Under the pieces are notes generated by a model, which saw only the letters and a program-made list of their open reading frames with translations, was not told the origin of the DNA and did not search any database. From Armadillidium nasatum (taxonomy: Eukaryota; Arthropoda; Malacostraca; Isopoda; Armadillidiidae), in NCBI GenBank assembly GCA_009176605.1, contig SEYY01018192.1, positions 1 to 20,195 on the forward strand: a stretch of 20,195 bases of DNA, given 5' to 3'. Both the position numbers and the translations under genes were made by a program. Shown here piece by piece: positions 1 to 20,195 of this stretch (the first letter of the stretch is position 1; each line of letters opens with the position of its first letter).

Positions 1-80
<80 letters not shown>
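1..80. repeat. (TA)n tract
   Basis: Pure TA dinucleotide repeat, cut by the window start. It abuts a possible LINE tail at 81. Confidence 0.99.
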
Positions 81-83
<3 letters not shown>

Positions 84-86
84 ATT

Positions 87-149
87 AATTATTCTCCTGC
101 TCTGGTGGAGGTGGATAGGGCCCAGGCCTTTGCTCAGCAGAGGAGATAA
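87..149 (+). pseudogene. Possible C-terminal tail of a LINE ORF2
   Basis: A short block between two TA tracts has one frame of 20 codons ([20 protein letters not shown]) ending in TAA, followed by AAAAAG and then (TA)n. The composition and the abrupt run into TA resemble the end of LINE-C (7380-7522), which also stops at an ATAAAAAGG-type sequence before TA. Attribution to a LINE is by resemblance only. The piece is too short for a firm family call, and the 5' side is TA repeat. Confidence 0.35.
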
Positions 150-153
150 AAAA

Positions 154-362
<209 letters not shown>

Positions 363-399
363 TAATATTTGGTAGGCCTATGAGCTTTGCTTACCAGAA

Positions 400-542
<143 letters not shown>

Positions 543-848
543 TTTTTCTCTCAACTGGTCCAAAACGTCGACACAGTAAATCGATATCGATTAAATAAAA
601 AATAATCACTACCACCACTCACGGGTCTGGGGGTACTGGGTGCTCCACCCCCGCAGACATATGTTCGTGTGCCATGCATTTACTAAAATAATGTATAAAA
701 AACAAATAATATAAATTATTAAAATAAAAAAAAAATAGGCTTACATATCGATTGTATCGTTATGTAAAAAATACGATGTCGATCAAAGCGTTCGACACAA
801 TTTTTTCACATGCGGCCAAATCGTAGACATTTCAAAACTGAAAAGGAT

Positions 849-875
849 AATGGTCGATTCTTTTTGTCGACCATT
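849..875. repeat. Perfect 9-bp hairpin
   Basis: AATGGTCGA at 849-857 and TCGACCATT at 867-875 are perfect reverse complements around a 9-nt loop. The function is unknown. A single copy is seen, so there is no covariation support. Confidence 0.6.
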
Positions 876-969
876 TGACCTATCGACTATTTTCCATGTC
901 GAGATTTTGGGTATAGCTCAAGGTGACCATATTTTTCTGACCAAAAATCGTGACGATTCTTGAACATTG

Positions 970-983
970 CCCCCCCCCCCCCC
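970..983. repeat. Poly(C) run of 14
   Basis: Uninterrupted run of C in an AT-rich background. It could be length-variable or a sequencing-sensitive site. Confidence 0.95.
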
Positions 984-1103
984 AAATATCCTGCTCGTAA
1001 GGGTTTTAAGGGATGTATAAAGAAGGGTGATTTTTAATATAAAGAAGAAATACTATTGATTGTTGTTTTCAAAAACAAGTCATATGGTTTATTAGTTAAG
1101 GAC

Positions 1104-1106
<3 letters not shown>

Positions 1107-1152
<46 letters not shown>
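1107..1152. repeat. Poly(A) run of 46
   Basis: Long pure A run. It could be the tail of a retroposed sequence ending at 1106, but no recognisable retroposon body lies upstream and no target-site duplication was found by eye. Confidence 0.95.
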
Positions 1153-1977
<825 letters not shown>

Positions 1978-2130
1978 CAGTCGAGTCAGAAGATTAGTTC
2001 TTTGCATGTGATTTTAAAGACTGGGAACCCTTTTCAACCAGGTTTTATTCCCATGTACGATTGCAGGAATGTCAAATTTTCTGCAATTGACTCCACCCTG
2101 CATCATGCGGGATATGGTGTATTGTATAAA
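1978..2130 (+). repeat. Structured dispersed repeat, version 2 (left arm)
   Basis: About 150 bp homologous to 18838-18993 and to the reverse complement of 4850-5008. Shared words are CTGGGAACC, GTACG, TGCAGGAAT, CCACCCTGCATC and TGCGGGATATGGTGTA. It folds into hairpin 1 (2058-2066 with 2081-2089) and hairpin 2 (2090-2095 with 2115-2120, enclosing CCC-T-GCA with TGC-GGG). The end passes into A-rich then AAT-rich sequence, like a retroposon tail. No tRNA-type A and B boxes were recognised, so the class is unknown; a SINE-like retroposon is the leading idea. Confidence 0.7.
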
Positions 2131-2926
<796 letters not shown>

Positions 2927-2947
2927 GTGTGTGTGTGTGTGTGTGTG
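2927..2947. repeat. Short (GT)n tract
   Basis: About 10 GT units, then a GA-rich bridge into (TA)n. The mirror tract at 19212-19266 is more than twice as long. Confidence 0.97.
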
Positions 2948-2953
2948 AGAGTG

Positions 2954-4676
<1,723 letters not shown>

Positions 4677-4752
4677 CCCCGGCCCCGGCCCCGGCCCCGG
4701 CCCCGGCCCCGGCCAAATTTGGGTGACCCCGGCCCCGGCCCCGGCCCCGGCC
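4677..4752. repeat. (CCCCGG)n hexanucleotide repeat in two tracts
   Basis: Six units plus CC at 4677-4714 and four units plus CC at 4727-4752, separated by AAATTTGGGTGA. This is a GC-rich island in an AT-rich block. One frame reads Pro-Gly dipeptides and another Pro-Ala. The motif could form G-quadruplex structures on the G-rich strand. It belongs to the left-arm-only block. Confidence 0.97.
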
Positions 4753-4773
4753 AAATTCCAGCCCCGGTCGGTT

Positions 4774-4775
<2 letters not shown>

Positions 4776-4844
<69 letters not shown>
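4776..4844. repeat. (TA)n tract
   Basis: The shortest TA tract inside the left arm. It closes the left-arm-only block and abuts structured repeat version 1. Confidence 0.99.
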
Positions 4845-4848
<4 letters not shown>

Positions 4849-4849
4849 A

Positions 4850-5008
4850 TACTCTACACCATATCCCGCAAGATGCAGGGTGGTGTCGGCTGCAGAAACT
4901 TCATATTCCTGCAGCCGTACTTGGGAAGGAAAAAAAAAACTGGTGTAAAAGGTTCCCAGCCTTTAGAACCAGGCGAAGAATAATTCCTCATTTGTTCTGA
5001 CTACGTCG
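4850..5008 (-). repeat. Structured dispersed repeat, version 1 (left arm)
   Basis: Minus-strand copy, mirrored at 18838-18993. Hairpin 1 is a perfect 9-bp palindromic pair (CGGCTGCAG at 4887-4895 with CTGCAGCCG at 4909-4917). Hairpin 2 pairs ACACCA (4856-4861) with TGGTGT (4881-4886) around CCC/GGG and GCA/TGC. Relative to version 2 at 1978-2130, two base pairs of hairpin 1 changed on both sides. The 3' end runs into TAATA and (TA)n. The class is unknown. Confidence 0.7.
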
Positions 5009-6045
<1,037 letters not shown>

Positions 6046-6052
6046 TTTTCAG

Positions 6053-6141
6053 TTCTCGGATATTCAGAAGGTATTCAACAAGATATTGAACAAATTGCAG
6101 AATGTAAAGACAAAATGAGAGTTGGATCTCGGGACAAATAA
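6053..6141 (+). other. Weak candidate exon after TTTTCAG
   Basis: ATTTTCAG at 6045-6052 resembles a 3' splice site, although (TA)n rather than a pyrimidine tract lies upstream. The frame that follows is open for about 29 codons ([20 protein letters not shown], then MRVGSRDK) to TAA at 6139-6141. A second frame is also open for 21 codons. The protein is not recognised. The mirror copy is at 17625-17713, minus strand. Chance is a serious alternative. Confidence 0.2.
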
Positions 6142-6566
6142 TGAATGTACGTTAGGTTTGTGAAGCCGATGCAGTCATGCAACGATCCACTTCCTGTTGA
6201 CGATTGAGAAATTAGGATCATGATTTCAGTTAATATAAGGTTTCACTTTTCTCAGTTTGTTAACAAGGATCAACCATCCAGTACTCTACCATCACGACCT
6301 AAAACCTAGGCAGAATTCAAAAGAGTAGTCAGTCGATGAGTGTCAACCCTATCGAATAGAGAGAGCCTGAGCTAATGCTACGTGGGGAAACCCGTTTTGG
6401 GCCTTACTGCCAGTTACCACAATGTAGAAATTTCTTGTTTCCTTGCATTTGTAAGATTTATGAAGAAACTGTTGAACTAAGAACACCGGCAGTTTTTAGA
6501 ATGTTACCTTTTATAGCGCTTGCAGAGCGATACACTAATCTGAGGAAATTACCCCAGGTTGATCTA
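6142..6566. other. Unidentified block upstream of LINE-C
   Basis: More balanced base composition than the neighbours, with direct continuation into LINE-C and no TA boundary. An open stretch from 6375 reads through PAVFRMLPFIALAERYTNLR but matches nothing I recognise. It could be host sequence into which LINE-C inserted, or a rearranged 5' part of the element. It is mirrored at 17202-17624 with several substitutions. Confidence 0.5.
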
Positions 6567-11900
<5,334 letters not shown>

Positions 11901-11903
11901 GCA

Positions 11904-17201
<5,298 letters not shown>

Positions 17202-17624
17202 TAGATCAACCTGGGGTAATTTCCTCAGATTAGTGTATCGCTCTGCAAGCGCTATAAAAGGTAACATTCTAAAAACTGCCGGTGTTCTTAGTTCAACAGT
17301 TTCTTCATAAATCTTACAAATGCAGGAAACAAGAAATTTCAACATCGTGGTAACTGGCAGTAAGGCGCAAAACGGGTTTCCCCACGTAGCATTAGCTCAG
17401 GCTCTCTCTATTCGATAGGGTTGACACTCATCGACTGACTACTCTTTTGAATTCTGCCTAGGTTTTAGGTCGTGATGGTGGAGTACTGGATGGTTGATCC
17501 TTGTTAACAAACTGAGAAAAGTGAAACCTTATATTAACTGAAATCATGATCCTAATTTCTCAATCGTCAACAGGAAGTGGTCGTTGCATGACTGCATCGG
17601 CTTCACAAACCTAACGTACATTCA
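17202..17624. other. Unidentified block upstream of LINE-C (right arm)
   Basis: Mirror of 6142-6566, with several substitutions and one-base indels, for example near 17315 and 17345. No gene is recognised. Confidence 0.5.
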
Positions 17625-17713
17625 TTATTTGTCCCGAGATCCAACTCTCATTTTGTCTTTACATTCTGCAATTTGTTCAATATCTTGTTGAATACCTTCT
17701 GAATATCCGAGAA
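17625..17713 (-). other. Weak candidate exon (right arm)
   Basis: Mirror of 6053-6141, with the same acceptor-like TTTTCAG and the same stop. Being in both arms is not independent support, because the surrounding noncoding DNA is equally conserved. Confidence 0.2.
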
Positions 17714-17726
17714 CTGAAAATTCATT

Positions 17727-17880
<154 letters not shown>

Positions 17881-17881
17881 A

Positions 17882-18187
17882 TATAATAATAAAAAATGAC
17901 TGATAACAAAACAGAAATCTAATTAATTATTATTATTTTAATTATTTTAATTCAATTAAAATTAAATGGAGTGATATATAAATTTGTTTGGTGTACAGAT
18001 CAGCTGATTTTGCTACTGTAGACACAAAGGAAATGTTTGACCTTGCCAGACGTAAAATTTAAATTAAAATACTTAATAACTTTGTTATTGAAACATTATA
18101 AAATATGTGAATCATATAATTAGATGATTGCAAAAAAAAAATACTCATATGAAGAATGATTTATTTTGAACATCTGCGTAAGAAACA
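17882..18187. other. Gene-free AT-rich block (right arm)
   Basis: Mirror of 5632-5940, nearly identical. Nothing recognised. Confidence 0.6.
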
Positions 18188-18202
18188 TTTTTTTTTTTTT
18201 TT
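18188..18202. repeat. Poly(T) run of 15
   Basis: Counterpart of the 32-A run at 5600-5631, less than half as long. Confidence 0.95.
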
Positions 18203-18837
<635 letters not shown>

Positions 18838-18993
18838 CGTAGTCAGAACAAATGAGGAATTATTCTTCGCCTGGTTCTAAAGGCTGGGAACCTTTTACAC
18901 CAGTTTTTTTTTCCTTCCCAAGTACGGCTGCAGGAATATGAAGTTTCTGCAGCCGACACCACCCTGCATCTTGCGGGATATGGTGTAGAGTAT
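18838..18993 (+). repeat. Structured dispersed repeat, version 1 (right arm)
   Basis: Plus-strand mirror of 4850-5008, with the same perfect 9-bp hairpin (CGGCTGCAG with CTGCAGCCG) and the ACACCA/TGGTGT hairpin. The 3' end GAGTATA is followed by 16 A (18994-19009) and (TA)n, which looks like a retroposon tail. The left-arm copy has lost most of that A run. Confidence 0.7.
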
Positions 18994-19202
<209 letters not shown>

Positions 19203-19209
19203 TCTCACT

Positions 19210-19211
<2 letters not shown>

Positions 19212-19266
<55 letters not shown>
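19212..19266. repeat. (CA)n tract
   Basis: About 27 units against about 10 in the mirror tract 2927-2947. Confidence 0.99.
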
Positions 19267-20055
<789 letters not shown>

Positions 20056-20195
20056 ATTTTTTTTTTTTTTATACAATACACCATATCCCGCATGATGCAG
20101 GGTGGAGTCAATTGCAGAAAATTTGACATTCCTGCAATCGTACATGGGAATAAAACCTGGTTGAAAAGGGTTCCCAGTCTTTAAAATCACACAAA
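20056..20195 (-). repeat. Structured dispersed repeat, version 2 (right arm, cut by window end)
   Basis: Minus-strand mirror of 2001-2150. Hairpins 1 and 2 are present with the version 2 bases, and the T-run at about 20057-20070 is its A-tail. The window ends inside the element, so the palindrome is still matching at the last base. Confidence 0.7.

Noticed and set aside
4850..5008. Hammerhead ribozyme, H/ACA snoRNA or tRNA in the structured repeat
   Set aside because: No CUGANGA/GAAA core, no hinge or ACA box between and after the hairpins, and no recognisable A and B boxes or cloverleaf.

Overview
The window looks like nuclear DNA from an animal. The best guess is a decapod crustacean, perhaps a crab. 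This rests on recalled similarity of the decayed LINE reverse transcriptases (Jockey-like and RTE-like families common in decapods) and on the extreme load of dinucleotide microsatellites. No search was possible, so the host assignment is an inference. There is no intact gene. About 3.2 kb (roughly one sixth) consists of 21 (TA)n tracts of about 70-320 bp. They cut the window into blocks, and the long Tyr-Ile open frames are only translations of these tracts.

The dominant structure is a giant imperfect inverted repeat. The left arm runs from about 2001 to 11866 and the right arm from 11904 to the window end at 20195, separated by a 37-nt spacer (11867-11903). The right arm reaches the window edge, so the palindrome may continue. 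The same blocks appear in mirror order: structured repeat 2, (TA)n, AT-rich block, (GT/CA)n, structured repeat 1, AT-rich block, long (TA)n, AT-rich block, (TA)n, unidentified block plus LINE-C, (TA)n, candidate-exon block, (TA)n, Jockey-like copy B, (TA)n, Jockey-like copy A, (TA)n, RTE-like fragment. The arms differ by scattered substitutions (about 1-2% by eye, not computed), small indels, tract lengths, and one 1.67-kb block (3104-4776) found only in the left arm. The axis falls inside a decayed RTE-type reverse transcriptase, between the SPGLF motif and the expected xADD motif.

The left end (1-2000) lies outside the arms. It holds a possible LINE tail, (TA)n, (AAT)n, poly(C), a 46-nt poly(A), (CA)n(TA)n, a TCGA-rich block with a perfect hairpin, and a purine-rich block. 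No genes are recognised there.

Points of interest are the palindrome and its junction; a dispersed repeat whose two versions keep a 9-bp hairpin through compensatory changes; a candidate host terminal exon with a strong 3' splice site, stop and AATAAA, identical in both arms; and the repeated placement of block breakpoints at (TA)n tracts, often in the middle of a LINE reading frame. A real inverted duplication, an inverted join of two alleles, and a fold-back read or assembly artefact cannot be separated from sequence alone.
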